Positions 26,536 to 35,107 of a stretch of DNA of 64,000 nucleotides are shown one piece after another (the stretch's first letter is position 1; each line of letters starts with the position of its first letter). Made by a program: the position numbers and the translations under genes. Source of the stretch: Hyphomicrobium facile. Lineage in GTDB: Bacteria; Pseudomonadota; Alphaproteobacteria; Rhizobiales; Hyphomicrobiaceae. The DNA lies in the NCBI RefSeq assembly GCF_900116175.1, contig NZ_FPCH01000002.1:620001-684000 (forward strand). Reading direction: 5' to 3'. The notes beneath the pieces were generated by a model. It saw nothing but the letters and a program-made list of their open reading frames with translations. It was not told the DNA's origin and searched no databases.

Positions 26536-26592
26536 GTTTGGTGCCGGCGACTCCCCTGCGGGGAGCCGGCCGCCGGCGCGGCGTTGTGGTGG
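26536..26592. repeat. Dispersed GC-rich palindromic repeat, copy A
   Basis: The segment contains CTCCCCTGCGGGGAG followed by CCGGCCGCCGG and is nearly identical over some 57 bases to the segment at 34328-34385, including the flanking GTTTGG and GTGGC. It is intergenic between the tail-spike gene and the epimerase. Confidence 0.75.
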
Positions 26593-26708
26593 CCGCGGCC
26601 CGGCGTTAAGGTTTGGGCATTGGGCGTGATTGACAGATTCAGCGGACCTACTAAACCGGGCTGTCGCTATCTCCCCGAGCCAGAAATCAGACAAGGATTC
26701 GCTCGCCA

Positions 26709-27716
26709 ATGAAGTTTCTGGTCACTGGCGTTGCCGGCTTCATCGGCTATCACACGGCGGTTCGTCTGCTGGACCGCGGCGACGAAGTCGTCGGCGTCGA
26801 CAACATCAACGGCTACTACGATCCGGCCCTCAAGAAAGCGCGATTGGCGAAGCTCGGGGGCCGAGAGGGCTTTTCGTTCCTGCATCTCGATATTGCCGAT
26901 CGAGCGCCCATGAATGAGCTGTTCAGGGTGCAGCGGTTCGACAAGGTCATTCACCTCGCGGCACAGGCTGGCGTTCGCTACGGCAGCGAAAACCCGAGCG
27001 CGTATATCGATTCCAACATCGTCGGCACACAGAACGTTCTCGAAGGATGCCGCCATAACGGCGTGCAGCATCTCGTGTACGCGTCATCGAGTTCGGTGTA
27101 CGGCGCCAATGCCAAGCTGCCGTTCAGCACGCACGACAATGTCGATCATCCTGTGAGCCTCTACGCCGCGACGAAAAAAGCCAATGAGCTTGCCGCGCAC
27201 GCGTATGCTCATCTCTACCGCCTTCCCGTCACGGGCCTTCGCTTCTTCACGGTCTACGGGCCGTTCGGGCGGCCGGATATGGCGTACTTTAGCTTTACGC
27301 GGAAAATTCTCGCTGGCGAGCCGATCGAGGTTTTCAACAACGGCCATCATGCGCGCGATTTCACGTATATCGACGACATCGTGGAAGGCATCGTTCGCAC
27401 AGCCGATCGGATTGCCGAGCCCGACCCGAATTGGAATGCCGTGCTCCCCGATCCCGCCAGTTCGAATGCGCCCTACCGGCTCTACAATATCGGCAACAAC
27501 AATTCCGTCGGGCTGATGGATTTCATCGCCGCGATCGAAAAGGCGACAGGTCGCGAGGCGAAGAAAGTCTTTCTGCCGATGCAGCCCGGCGACGTCGCGA
27601 AGACGTACGCCGACATCGACGATCTCGCGCGTGATGTCGGTTTCCGGCCCTCGACACCACTTGCCGAGGGCATCGGCCGCTTCGTCGATTGGTATCGATC
27701 GTACTACGGCGTGTAA
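26709..27716 (+). CDS. NAD-dependent epimerase, UDP-glucuronate 4-epimerase-like
   Basis: 335 residues, extended SDR family. NAD-binding GVAGFIG at about 7-13, the catalytic triad segment SSSSVYG near 130 and YAATK near 155, and the FFTVYGPFGRPDMA segment typical of UDP-glucuronate/UDP-glucose 4-epimerases (CapI/LpsL type). Probably makes UDP-galacturonate for LPS core or exopolysaccharide. Monocistronic, with a palindromic repeat element downstream. The exact sugar specificity is inferred. Confidence 0.87.
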   Translation: MKFLVTGVAGFIGYHTAVRLLDRGDEVVGVDNINGYYDPALKKARLAKLGGREGFSFLHLDIADRAPMNELFRVQRFDKVIHLAAQAGVRYGSENPSAYIDSNIVGTQNVLEGCRHNGVQHLVYASSSSVYGANAKLPFSTHDNVDHPVSLYAATKKANELAAHAYAHLYRLPVTGLRFFTVYGPFGRPDMAYFSFTRKILAGEPIEVFNNGHHARDFTYIDDIVEGIVRTADRIAEPDPNWNAVLPDPASSNAPYRLYNIGNNNSVGLMDFIAAIEKATGREAKKVFLPMQPGDVAKTYADIDDLARDVGFRPSTPLAEGIGRFVDWYRSYYGV

Positions 27717-27773
27717 GCCGACGCTTTCGCCTCACACCGTCATGCCGACGGAGGTGCATACGCCAGAAACAAT

Positions 27774-27877
27774 TGTCATCCCGGGCGAGCCTTCTTGCGA
27801 GACCCGGGACCCATCGTGGTCGCAGGTATTTGCGGCCCTGGGTCCCGGCTCTGCGCTACGCTCCGGCCGGGATGACA
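27774..27877. repeat. Palindromic intergenic repeat element (about 104 bp)
   Basis: Ends are the inverted repeats TGTCATCCCGG (27774-27784) and CCGGGATGACA (27867-27877). Inside is a second inverted pair, GGGACCCA and TGGGTCCC. Such elements are widely dispersed in alphaproteobacterial intergenic regions. It lies between convergent genes, nine bases from the SDR stop, so it may also act as a transcription barrier. Confidence 0.8.
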
Positions 27878-27886
27878 GCTGGCGTA

Positions 27887-28666
27887 TCACAGGTTCGTAC
27901 CGCCGGAGACTTCGAGGCGCTGAGCCGTCATCCAGCGGTTCTCGTCAGCCAGCAGCAATGCGATCATCGGTCCGATGTCGTCGGGAACGCCGACGCGCCC
28001 CAGCGCCGTCACCGATGCGATGTGCTTGTTGATATCGGCATTGTCTCGCACGAGGCCGCCGCCGAAATCGGTTTCGATTGCTCCCGGCGCCACCACGTTG
28101 ACGGCGATGCCGCGCGGTCCGAACTCTTTCGCCATGAAGCGCGTCAGCACTTCGATCGCTCCCTTCATGGCAGCGTAAGCTGCGAAGCCCGGCATCGTGA
28201 AGCGCGCGAGGCCCGAGGACAGATTGACGATACGGCCGTTGTCGGCCATCAGCGGCAGTAGCTTCTGCGTCAGGAAGAACACGCCCTTCAGGTGAACATT
28301 ATAGAGCTCGTCGAAATCGGCTTCCTTCATCTCCGCGATGGACCCGATCAACCCCATGCCGGCGTTGTTCACGAGATAATCGAACGTGTCCCGGCCCCAT
28401 TCAGCCTTCAGCGCCTTGCGGACTTCGGCGACGAAGGCATCGAACGAGGCGACGTTGCCGGCGTCTAGTTGCAGGGCGACCGCCTTGCGGCGGCGCTTTT
28501 CGACTTCCGACACCGTCTTCTCGGCTTCTGCGCGATTGGAACGATAGGTGAAGATCACATCGACGCCCCGCTCCGCGAGGCTCACCACGGTGTTCTGTCC
28601 GAGCCCGCGGCTGCCGCCTGTGACGATGGCGATCTTCTGACCCGATGCGCTTTTTACCTGTGCCAT
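27887..28666 (-). CDS. Short-chain dehydrogenase/reductase (SDR)
   Basis: 259 residues, classical SDR. Cofactor motif TGGSRGLG at about 16-23 and an arginine after beta-2 (FTYRSNRAEAE) suggest NADP preference. Also present are NNAGMG near 95, the catalytic Ser (NLSSG) near 148 and YAAMK near 162. The C-terminus has the usual SGGTNL ending. Divergent from an AraC regulator with a 181-base shared control region, so likely its target. Substrate unknown. Confidence 0.88.
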   Translation of the reverse strand: MAQVKSASGQKIAIVTGGSRGLGQNTVVSLAERGVDVIFTYRSNRAEAEKTVSEVEKRRRKAVALQLDAGNVASFDAFVAEVRKALKAEWGRDTFDYLVNNAGMGLIGSIAEMKEADFDELYNVHLKGVFFLTQKLLPLMADNGRIVNLSSGLARFTMPGFAAYAAMKGAIEVLTRFMAKEFGPRGIAVNVVAPGAIETDFGGGLVRDNADINKHIASVTALGRVGVPDDIGPMIALLLADENRWMTAQRLEVSGGTNL

Positions 28667-28847
28667 TGCTTGCTCCTCAAACGAATATTTGTGAGCGGAC
28701 TATCTATGCCGCGACGGCCGTTTCCTGAATACCGGAACTCTCAAATTTCTTGCCTAATCCTCCAAACGGGCTTGGGCCGTGGTCTCTCTTGCCCTAAGTT
28801 AACCTGCAGCCCGGCACGATATCGTCTGCAGAGGGAGAAGCTTCGAG

Positions 28848-29750
28848 ATGCTCAATTTGAAGACGGCGCTCAGCACCTACGCCGATGCGAACGGTGGCGG
28901 CGAAGGCGTTTTCGACACGCCGATCCCGGGCTTCACCTTCATGCGCACGAGCCGCGCCACACTTCCGCGTCACATGGTCTACCGGCCATCGCTGTGCATC
29001 GTCGCGCAGGGCGAAAAGCAAGTTCTGTTCGGCGAAGAGACCCTCACCTACGGCGAGATGCAGGCGTTGGTCTTCAGCGTCGAAATTCCAGCGCTCGGGT
29101 GGGTCTCGAAGGCGAGCACGGAGAAGCCGCTGCTCGGGCTCATCCTCGAACTCGATCTCGGCATCATGCGCGAGGTGATGGAAGAACTCGAAACGCCGCC
29201 TCAGCCCAACGACGATGGCGGCGTCGGCGTCTTCGTCAGCAATCTCGAAGGACCGCTTTCCGATTGCACGGCGCGGCTCTCACGGTTGCTTGCGACGCCG
29301 AACGCCATTCCCGTTCTCTATCCCACGATCATGCGCGAGATCTCGTTCTGGCTGCTGACGGGCGAATACGGCGGCGAGTTCTGCAAGCTTGTCTTGCCCA
29401 ACAGCCGGACGCGGCGGCTCGCTGAGGCGATCCAAGTCTTGCGCGAGGATTTCTCTCGTCCCATTCGCATCGAGCAGCTCGCGTCCGTCGCGCGAATGAG
29501 CACGTCGTCGTTTCATGCGCATTTCAAAATGCTGACGTCGATGACGCCGCTGCAATATCAAAAGCAGCTTCGGCTTCTCGAAGCGCGACGGCTTATGGCG
29601 GCTGGCGACATCAACGTCGCGGGCGCGGCATATCAGGTCGGCTACGAGAGCGCCTCTCAATTCAGCCGAGAATATGCGCGCATGTTCGGTACGTCACCAA
29701 AGCGCGACGTCGTCGATATCAAATCGTTGGCGCTCGGGAGCCCGGTATGA
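28848..29750 (+). CDS. AraC-family transcriptional regulator with AraC_N (type PF06719) domain
   Basis: 300 residues. Residues 15-170 (TPIPGFTFMRTSRATLPRHMVYRPSLCIVAQGEKQVLFGEE) match the AraC_N sensory domain; residues about 195-290 carry two HTH motifs (IEQLASVARMSTSSFHAHFKML and VAGAAYQVGYESASQFSREYARMFG). Divergent from the SDR and overlapping the FAD monooxygenase start by ATGA. Relatives commonly activate an adjacent oxidoreductase gene in response to an aldehyde or quinone-like compound. Confidence 0.9.
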   Translation: MLNLKTALSTYADANGGGEGVFDTPIPGFTFMRTSRATLPRHMVYRPSLCIVAQGEKQVLFGEETLTYGEMQALVFSVEIPALGWVSKASTEKPLLGLILELDLGIMREVMEELETPPQPNDDGGVGVFVSNLEGPLSDCTARLSRLLATPNAIPVLYPTIMREISFWLLTGEYGGEFCKLVLPNSRTRRLAEAIQVLREDFSRPIRIEQLASVARMSTSSFHAHFKMLTSMTPLQYQKQLRLLEARRLMAAGDINVAGAAYQVGYESASQFSREYARMFGTSPKRDVVDIKSLALGSPV

Positions 29751-31030
29751 TCCTTGAAGCGGGCGCTGCGCCTGTTCCGGAACCGTCAGAAAGCGAAGAG
29801 GACATGGCGGCGAACCGCGAGATCCACACGACGTGCGCCATCGTCGGCGCGGGACCTGCCGGTCTCATGCTCGGCCTTTTGCTCGCGCGTGCAGGCGTCG
29901 ATGTGACCGTCGTCGAAAAGCATGGCGATTTCCTGCGCGATTTTCGCGGCGATACGATCCATCCGTCGACGTTGCAGGTGATGCACGAGCTCGGTCTTGC
30001 GGATGAACTCCTGAAGCTCCCGCACACGGAAGCGCGCACGCTCCATGCGGAGGTCGAGGGCAAGGACATCAAAATCGCGGATTTCTCCTGGCTGCCGACG
30101 CGGAACCGCTTCATCGCGTTCATGCCGCAATGGGACTTTCTCGATTTCCTCGCGCGCGAAGCGAAGCGTTATCCGAATTTCCGTCTGCTGATGCAGAGCG
30201 ACGTGACGGACCTCATCATCGAAGGCGACCGGGTCACGGGGCTTCGTGCGGCGACAGCCGAGGGACCGCTGACACTCCATGCGTCGCTCGTCGTCGGCGC
30301 CGACGGCCGCAATTCGGTGACGCGCAAGCTCGCAGGGCTCGAAGTCGAAAGCTTCGGGAACCCAAGCGAAGTGCTCTGGATGAAGCTTTCGCACGCCGCC
30401 GGCGATCCGGTGCAGACCATGGGTCATGCGGGGCCGCAGCAGGGCTTCGTGATGATCGATCGCGGCGACTACTGGCAGTGCGGATATATCGTTCGCAAGG
30501 GAACCTATGAGGATATCAAGGCTGCGGGAATCGAGGCATTCCGCAAAACGGTCAGCGCGGTCTCGCCGCTGCCGCCGGAGCGGCTCGATGAAATTCGATC
30601 GTTCGACGACGTGCATCTTCTGAGCGTCAAGATCGATCGCTTGAAGCACTGGTGGCGGCCGGGCCTTCTCTGCATCGGCGATGCGGCGCATGCTATGTCG
30701 CCGATCGGGGGCGTCGGTGTTAACCTCGCCATTCAGGATGCGGTTGCGAGCGCGAACATACTGACGGCGCCGCTGAATGAACGACGTCTTTCCAATGCGC
30801 ATCTCGCGGCTGTGGAAATGCGCCGCACGTTTCCCACCAAGGCCACACAAAAGTTGCAACTAATGATGCGCCGAGATCGTAGGAAGCGGGAAGCCGACGA
30901 ACGTACGAGATCCGGTCCGCCGGGGTTTGTGCTCGGCATCGCCCGATGGCCGATCCTTGCGCATCTCGCGGGCCGTTTGATCGGTCTCGGGTTCCGTCCG
31001 GAACATGTGCGAAATCGCGCACGGCATTAA
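29747..31030 (+). CDS. FAD-dependent aromatic-type monooxygenase
   Basis: 427 residues from the ATG at 29747, which overlaps the regulator stop and has GGGAG six bases upstream. Residues 34-39 (GAGPAG) bind FAD. The second FAD/NADPH motif (VVGADGRNS) is near 185 and GDAAHAMSPIGGVGVNLAIQDA near 312 completes the PHBH-like signature. Substrate unknown; hydroxylation of an aromatic or quinone-like compound is likely. Translationally coupled to its presumed regulator, which is unusual. An internal ATG at 29804 is an alternative start. Confidence 0.87.
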   Translation: MILEAGAAPVPEPSESEEDMAANREIHTTCAIVGAGPAGLMLGLLLARAGVDVTVVEKHGDFLRDFRGDTIHPSTLQVMHELGLADELLKLPHTEARTLHAEVEGKDIKIADFSWLPTRNRFIAFMPQWDFLDFLAREAKRYPNFRLLMQSDVTDLIIEGDRVTGLRAATAEGPLTLHASLVVGADGRNSVTRKLAGLEVESFGNPSEVLWMKLSHAAGDPVQTMGHAGPQQGFVMIDRGDYWQCGYIVRKGTYEDIKAAGIEAFRKTVSAVSPLPPERLDEIRSFDDVHLLSVKIDRLKHWWRPGLLCIGDAAHAMSPIGGVGVNLAIQDAVASANILTAPLNERRLSNAHLAAVEMRRTFPTKATQKLQLMMRRDRRKREADERTRSGPPGFVLGIARWPILAHLAGRLIGLGFRPEHVRNRARH

Positions 31031-31110
31031 CCTGCGTCGAATTTCGGGGTATTCGTCGTTTGCCGGTGTTCCCTATAAGCGGGCCATAATTCAACGAGGG
31101 GTCACGGGGT

Positions 31111-32019
31111 TTGGATTCACTTAATTTCAAAACAGAGATGGCATTCACCTACGGCGTACCGTCGCCGATGGGACCGGGGGTCATTCGCCTCGTCGCCGAC
31201 AATCCGAGCCCTTTCACTTTCAAGGGCACGAACACTTATCTCGTCGGCTCAACGTCGCTCGCCGTCATCGATGCCGGACCCGATAGCGCCGAGCATCGCG
31301 CGGCCATTCTGAAAGCTGCGGGCGGCCGGCCGATCACGCACATCTTCTCGACGCATGCCCATCGCGACCACGTCGACGGTATCGCCAAGCTCAAGGCGAA
31401 AACCGGCGCCGTAACCGCCGCCTATGCGCGCGATCCCTCCACGGGGAAAATGGCGCTTGAGAACAGTCCTTCGGGAAGCTACTTCGTCGACTACGACTTC
31501 ATGCCCGATATCGCGCTCAATGGCGGCGACACGATCGCGGGGGCGGATTGGGCGCTGACTGCGATCCACACGCCCGGGCACGCGCCGGATCATCTCTGCT
31601 TCGCGCTCGATGGCCGCCGCGTCGTCTTTTCCGGCGATCATGTGATGGCGTGGAATACGACCGTCATCGCGCCGCCCGAGGGGCGCATGGCCGACTACGT
31701 CTCATCGCTCGAAATTCTGCTCGATCGCAACGACGACGTCTTCCTGCCGGGCCACGGCGACCGTCTCAACGATCCGCAGCGGACCGTGAAAGCCTATCTC
31801 CTGCACCGGACGTGGCGCGAGAAATCCGTGCTCGATGCGCTAACCGGCGGCGCGACGACTATTCGTCGAATTGTCCCCGAGATTTACCGCGGCCTTGCCC
31901 CCCAGCTGATCCCGGCTGCGACGCTTTCCGTTCAGGCGCACGTCGAATATCTGATCGAGAAAGGTTTGGTCGCTTCCGATCTGCCTTTGACGCCTGACCG
32001 CGACCTTTCTCCGCTTTGA
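31111..32019 (+). CDS. Metallo-beta-lactamase-fold hydrolase
   Basis: 302 residues from TTG 31111; ATG 31138 is also possible. The metal-binding motif HAHRDHVDG is at about 82-90, the second-site His is in HTPGHAPDH near 155, the bridging Asp in SGDHVM near 178, and another His in LPGHGDR. A C-terminal winged-helix-like segment suggests the LACTB2/glyoxalase II-like MBL group. Function may be thioester or RNA hydrolysis; not resolved. Its 3' end overlaps the convergent DUF1499 gene by 161 bases. Confidence 0.8.
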   Translation: MDSLNFKTEMAFTYGVPSPMGPGVIRLVADNPSPFTFKGTNTYLVGSTSLAVIDAGPDSAEHRAAILKAAGGRPITHIFSTHAHRDHVDGIAKLKAKTGAVTAAYARDPSTGKMALENSPSGSYFVDYDFMPDIALNGGDTIAGADWALTAIHTPGHAPDHLCFALDGRRVVFSGDHVMAWNTTVIAPPEGRMADYVSSLEILLDRNDDVFLPGHGDRLNDPQRTVKAYLLHRTWREKSVLDALTGGATTIRRIVPEIYRGLAPQLIPAATLSVQAHVEYLIEKGLVASDLPLTPDRDLSPL

Positions 32020-32911
32020 GCTTGTTCTTCTTCTCGACGGCGGCTTTGGTTTCCTTGTCGACGTCGGGAACGGAAGCTTCGAAGCGGCTCGCAACTTCCT
32101 TCAGGATCGCGCGCACGTGCGCGGCGTTGCGGCCGAAGTCGTTCGAGCCGTAGCGCGATGCCGATCTGATATCGACGCGAGACGCACCGTCCTCGCCCAG
32201 CACGCGAATGACGATGTCGTCGACGAGGCCGAGAACGGGCGATTGGTCGGCCAGCTCGATGAAGCCCGGCGCGTCCTGCTCGTCCTCCGGCGGGACTTCG
32301 AGCGTCGTCTTCAGCTTGAGCTTGGCGAGCGCCTGCAGCACCAGTTCGTAGCCTTCCTCGGTCGAGCGCGGAAGGATCAGGCTTTTGAGATCGGGATAAT
32401 GTTCGCGCTGGAGCGCCGCGAACTCGTCTCCCGGATATTCGGTCGGATTGGCGTCGGCCGCGCGCTCATCCTTCGCCTCGGTGAACTCCGGCGGCTCGGC
32501 GAGATCGGTCGAGACGTCGTTGATCGGCGGCCACTTGAAGCTCATCGCCCAAACGCCCGCGGGAATGGCGAGCAGCCCCAGCGCCACGATCGCGCCGCAG
32601 AACACACGCGCCGCGCCGAGCCTTCCCGTCACCCAGATATCGAGACCGGCGACGAACGCCATCAGGAGCGACAGCCCAGCGCAGAAGATGACGATGTAGG
32701 CGATCGTCAGGGCGACCGGAGTCGGCAGCAAATGGAGGCGATGCAGAACCGCCGTCACGAGGGCCGCGACGGCTGCGAAGAGCGCGATGCGGCTCGTCCA
32801 TTTCGCTAGAAAGGACGGCGGCCGACCGGCGGCGTAGTAGATCCGCGTCGACTGATAGCGGTCGCGCACCCGCCTTCTCGGGCGGCGTTCGTCGATGCGA
32901 TCCGTTACCAT
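31859..32911 (-). CDS. DUF1499-domain membrane protein with long basic tail
   Basis: 350 residues. A basic N-terminus is followed by three predicted membrane helices (about 40-60, 66-92 and 100-122), then a DUF1499-like domain (about 140-285; DLKSLILPRSTEEGYELVLQAL and a GEDGASRVDIRSASRYG segment). The last about 65 residues are Lys/Arg-rich and disordered. 161 bases of the tail are antisense to the MBL gene, so this tail may be a recent extension by stop-codon loss. Function unknown; likely inner membrane. Confidence 0.72.
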   Translation of the reverse strand: MVTDRIDERRPRRRVRDRYQSTRIYYAAGRPPSFLAKWTSRIALFAAVAALVTAVLHRLHLLPTPVALTIAYIVIFCAGLSLLMAFVAGLDIWVTGRLGAARVFCGAIVALGLLAIPAGVWAMSFKWPPINDVSTDLAEPPEFTEAKDERAADANPTEYPGDEFAALQREHYPDLKSLILPRSTEEGYELVLQALAKLKLKTTLEVPPEDEQDAPGFIELADQSPVLGLVDDIVIRVLGEDGASRVDIRSASRYGSNDFGRNAAHVRAILKEVASRFEASVPDVDKETKAAVEKKNKLKAEKGRGQASKADRKRPNLSRSDIRRAPERKASQPGSAGGQGRGKSRGQFDE

Positions 32912-32979
32912 TCAAGCCTCAAAACTCGAACCTCGCCACCGTACTTCCTTATGGCACAAGCGCTGCCTTTTGTGGTCAC

Positions 32980-33648
32980 TCAAGGATAGAGCCGGGTTTT
33001 CTGCCAGGAGTCGCGCGGGGCGTCGCGGCGGAAAACGATGCGATCGTGCAGGCGATACGGCCGGCTCATCCAGAATTCGATCTCCACGGGAAGCACGCGG
33101 AACCCCGACCAGTAGGCGGGGCGCGGAATCGAATCTTCCGGGAACTTGGCTTCGAAATGATGAACCTTGGCTTCGAGGACGTCGCGCGACGACAGCGGCC
33201 GCGATTGATGCGACGCCCAGGCGCCGATGCGGCTCAGCCTCGGCCGCGTCGCGTAATAGGCGTCGGCCTCACCGTGGGAGACGAGGGAGACGGGACCACG
33301 AATCCGGACCTGCCGCTCCAGGCTCTTCCAATGAAAGAGCAGCGCGGCTTTCGGGTTTGCGAGCAGCTCGCGGCCCTTCGCGCTTTCGAAGTTCGTGTAG
33401 AAAACGAAGCCGCGATCGTTGCTCTCCGCCCCATCGAGGCCCTTCAGCAGCACCGTGCGCACGTTCGGCATGCCGCCGGCGTCGACGGTTGCGAGCGCCA
33501 TCGCGTTCGGATCGTTCGGCTCGGATTTCTCGGCCTCCGACATCCACGCTTCGAACAGCAGGAACGGATCCTCGGCCGCTGAAAAATCCGGCGCCGCGAT
33601 TGGGGACGCTGCTGGGGCCGATGTGGAGGCGCTTTCGCTATCACTCAT
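32980..33648 (-). CDS. pdxH: Pyridoxamine 5'-phosphate oxidase
   Basis: Oxidises pyridoxamine/pyridoxine 5'-phosphate to pyridoxal 5'-phosphate using FMN; last step of vitamin B6 synthesis and salvage. 222 residues with an Ala/Ser-rich N-terminal extension of about 20. Conserved blocks are [42 protein letters not shown], and the C-terminal signature IEFW...[10 protein letters not shown]. Monocistronic, divergent from a small exported protein. Confidence 0.95.
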   Translation of the reverse strand: MSDSESASTSAPAASPIAAPDFSAAEDPFLLFEAWMSEAEKSEPNDPNAMALATVDAGGMPNVRTVLLKGLDGAESNDRGFVFYTNFESAKGRELLANPKAALLFHWKSLERQVRIRGPVSLVSHGEADAYYATRPRLSRIGAWASHQSRPLSSRDVLEAKVHHFEAKFPEDSIPRPAYWSGFRVLPVEIEFWMSRPYRLHDRIVFRRDAPRDSWQKTRLYP

Positions 33649-33805
33649 GTTGCATGCTCAATGCTTGATCTTCGTTTCCGCGGCGCGCCGTTACAGCACA
33701 CAACGATTGCACGTGTTTAGTACCTTTTAACCATACTGAGGCAGAGTACCCTTATCGTCTTGTTGGGCGAAAGATCGAGTTCAGTCCGCGTAAGAAAGTA
33801 GCGTC

Positions 33806-34258
33806 ATGTCCACAAATGCGTCTCTTTTCTCACTAGCCGCGGCCGGCGCAACGGCTTTCGCGCTGGTTGCGGCGATTTTCGTACCTTACGGGCTTGCCTG
33901 GGCGGGAGACCAGCCCCTGGACCGGGCTCTCGCAGCGGCGGCTTGTCCGAAAACCGGCGAGACCGCCGAAAAACCCAATTTCATGGACGTCAAGGTCGCC
34001 CTCAATCAGGACGACGAATATGCGGCGCTCGAGAGCGTGCAGTTCGCCCTGACCGAGGTCGCAGACGGCTCGAGCTATGTCTGGCACCGCGCGCATGGCC
34101 GCCTCTCCGGCGTCGTCAAACCCATCTCGTCGTTCAAGGACACGCGCGGCAGCGTTTGCCGCCATGCCGTCGTCTCGCTGACCGGCCTCGACGCGACGAA
34201 GCAGACCGAAATCGTTGCCTGCCGTTTGCCGACGGGCATCTGGCAGCTCGAATCCTGA
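33806..34258 (+). CDS. Small exported protein of unknown function
   Basis: 150 residues. Hydrophobic residues 8-32 act as a signal peptide or anchor. The mature part is cysteine-poor (three Cys). Its last 45 residues (SVCRHAVVSLTGL, then ACRLPTGIWQL) resemble the C-terminal pattern of small surface-antigen-like proteins in alphaproteobacteria. Followed 42 bases later by an intrinsic terminator. Function unknown. Confidence 0.65.
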   Translation: MSTNASLFSLAAAGATAFALVAAIFVPYGLAWAGDQPLDRALAAAACPKTGETAEKPNFMDVKVALNQDDEYAALESVQFALTEVADGSSYVWHRAHGRLSGVVKPISSFKDTRGSVCRHAVVSLTGLDATKQTEIVACRLPTGIWQLES

Positions 34259-34300
34259 GTTTCCCCAAACTACGTTTACCGATCCTCCCAAACGAGAATG

Positions 34301-34327
34301 AAAAAGGCGGCGCAAGCTGCCTTTTTT
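34301..34327 (+). terminator. Rho-independent terminator
   Basis: AAAAAGGCGGC-GCAA-GCTGCCTTTTT forms an 11-bp stem with a GCAA loop, followed by T residues to 34327. The A-run on the other side means it could work in both directions. It ends the small exported protein gene. Confidence 0.85.
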
Positions 34328-34385
34328 GTTTGGCGCACGGCGACTCCCCTCCGGGGAGCCGGCCGCCGGCGCGGGCTTGGGGTGG
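34328..34385. repeat. Dispersed GC-rich palindromic repeat, copy B
   Basis: Second copy of the segment at 26536-26592: CTCCCCTCCGGGGAG plus CCGGCCGCCGG with matching flanks. It directly follows the terminator hairpin. Confidence 0.75.
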
Positions 34386-34398
34386 CGTTCTGCGGAAA

Positions 34399-34533
34399 TC
34401 AGCGTCGAGAGGAGGCGTGGAAGCTCGGGATGAAGTGATGTCCGGCGCGGCCGCCGGTGACGGCGTTGGCGATGAGCGTTCCGAGTACGGTGACGATGAC
34501 GCCTATGACGATCTGCGAGAACCAACCCTGCAT
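34399..34533 (-). CDS. Possible small single-pass membrane protein
   Basis: 44 codons from ATG 34533. Residues about 5-26 (FSQIVIGVIVTVLGTLIANAV) are a convincing membrane helix, followed by a short His/Arg/Ser tail. No clear ribosome site; a longer frame to 34617 adds a basic N-terminus. Kept as tentative because the hydrophobic pattern is unlikely in random GC-rich DNA. Confidence 0.35.
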   Translation of the reverse strand: MQGWFSQIVIGVIVTVLGTLIANAVTGGRAGHHFIPSFHASSRR

Positions 34534-34670
34534 GGCCCGACGATGCCCGCTCAAAGTGCCCATTGTCCCAATTGCGCGCCCGGTGTTGAACCGGCGGCGA
34601 CCGGGTTTCCGTCGCACGGCACGCGTGCTTTTGCGCGGCCGCGTCGCGGCGGAATTCGGGCACCCCTATT

Positions 34671-34714
34671 GGCGCGGGTTCTTCCGGCGCGGTTTATTCC
34701 GGCGCGTCTATTCC
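34671..34714. repeat. Three imperfect tandem repeats of about 15 bp
   Basis: Units GGCGCGGGTTCTTCC, GGCGCGGTTTATTCC and GGCGCGTCTATTCC follow one another at 34671-34685, 34686-34700 and 34701-34714. They start just past, and overlap, the stop of the small cysteine-rich gene. Confidence 0.6.
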
Positions 34715-34950
34715 GGCTCGGGGGCCGCCGGCTTGCAGACGAGATCGATCTGCGTACACGTCGCGTTGCGCACGTCGATCAGCGGCTTGCACTCGGCGGC
34801 CGACTGCTCCTTCGTGCATTTCAGAGCCTTCGCCGTCGCTTCCTTGCAGAGCGCCTTCATGTCGTCGCAGCCGTCGGCGCGGGCCTCTCCTGCATGGAGC
34901 GCCAGCACTGCGATTGCCGCGAAGAGCGGCCGGGACCACTTCGTCTGCAT
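34708..34950 (-). CDS. Small exported six-cysteine protein
   Basis: 80 residues from ATG 34950, fixed by GGGAGGGAG seven bases upstream. Signal peptide about 1-25 ([18 protein letters not shown], cleavage near ARA-D). The mature part has six cysteines in a regular helical spacing, suggesting disulfide-linked helices, and ends in PAAPEPE. Divergent from lexA. Family not recognised; likely periplasmic. Confidence 0.62.
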   Translation of the reverse strand: MQTKWSRPLFAAIAVLALHAGEARADGCDDMKALCKEATAKALKCTKEQSAAECKPLIDVRNATCTQIDLVCKPAAPEPE

Positions 34951-35107
34951 TGCGCGTTCTCCCTCCCGTTGCTGCTCGTCAGCGGAGATTGGATTCGCTG
35001 CGCCCTTCAATTCGGCCGACCGGATCCAGCCGAATGGCCATGCGAGGCATTCGGGCCACTCGCGCGTTGCCATTGGCGCTGGCGAATGGGGATAACGCGG
35101 GGCGCGC

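Noticed and set aside
22375-26708. Genomic island integrated at tRNA-Pro
   Set aside because: A glycan/tail-spike stretch follows the tRNA, but I saw no integrase and no direct repeat of the tRNA 3' end downstream.
27774-27877. CRISPR-like repeat or transposon end
   Set aside because: A single palindromic unit with no spacer array and no transposase nearby; better described as a dispersed intergenic repeat.
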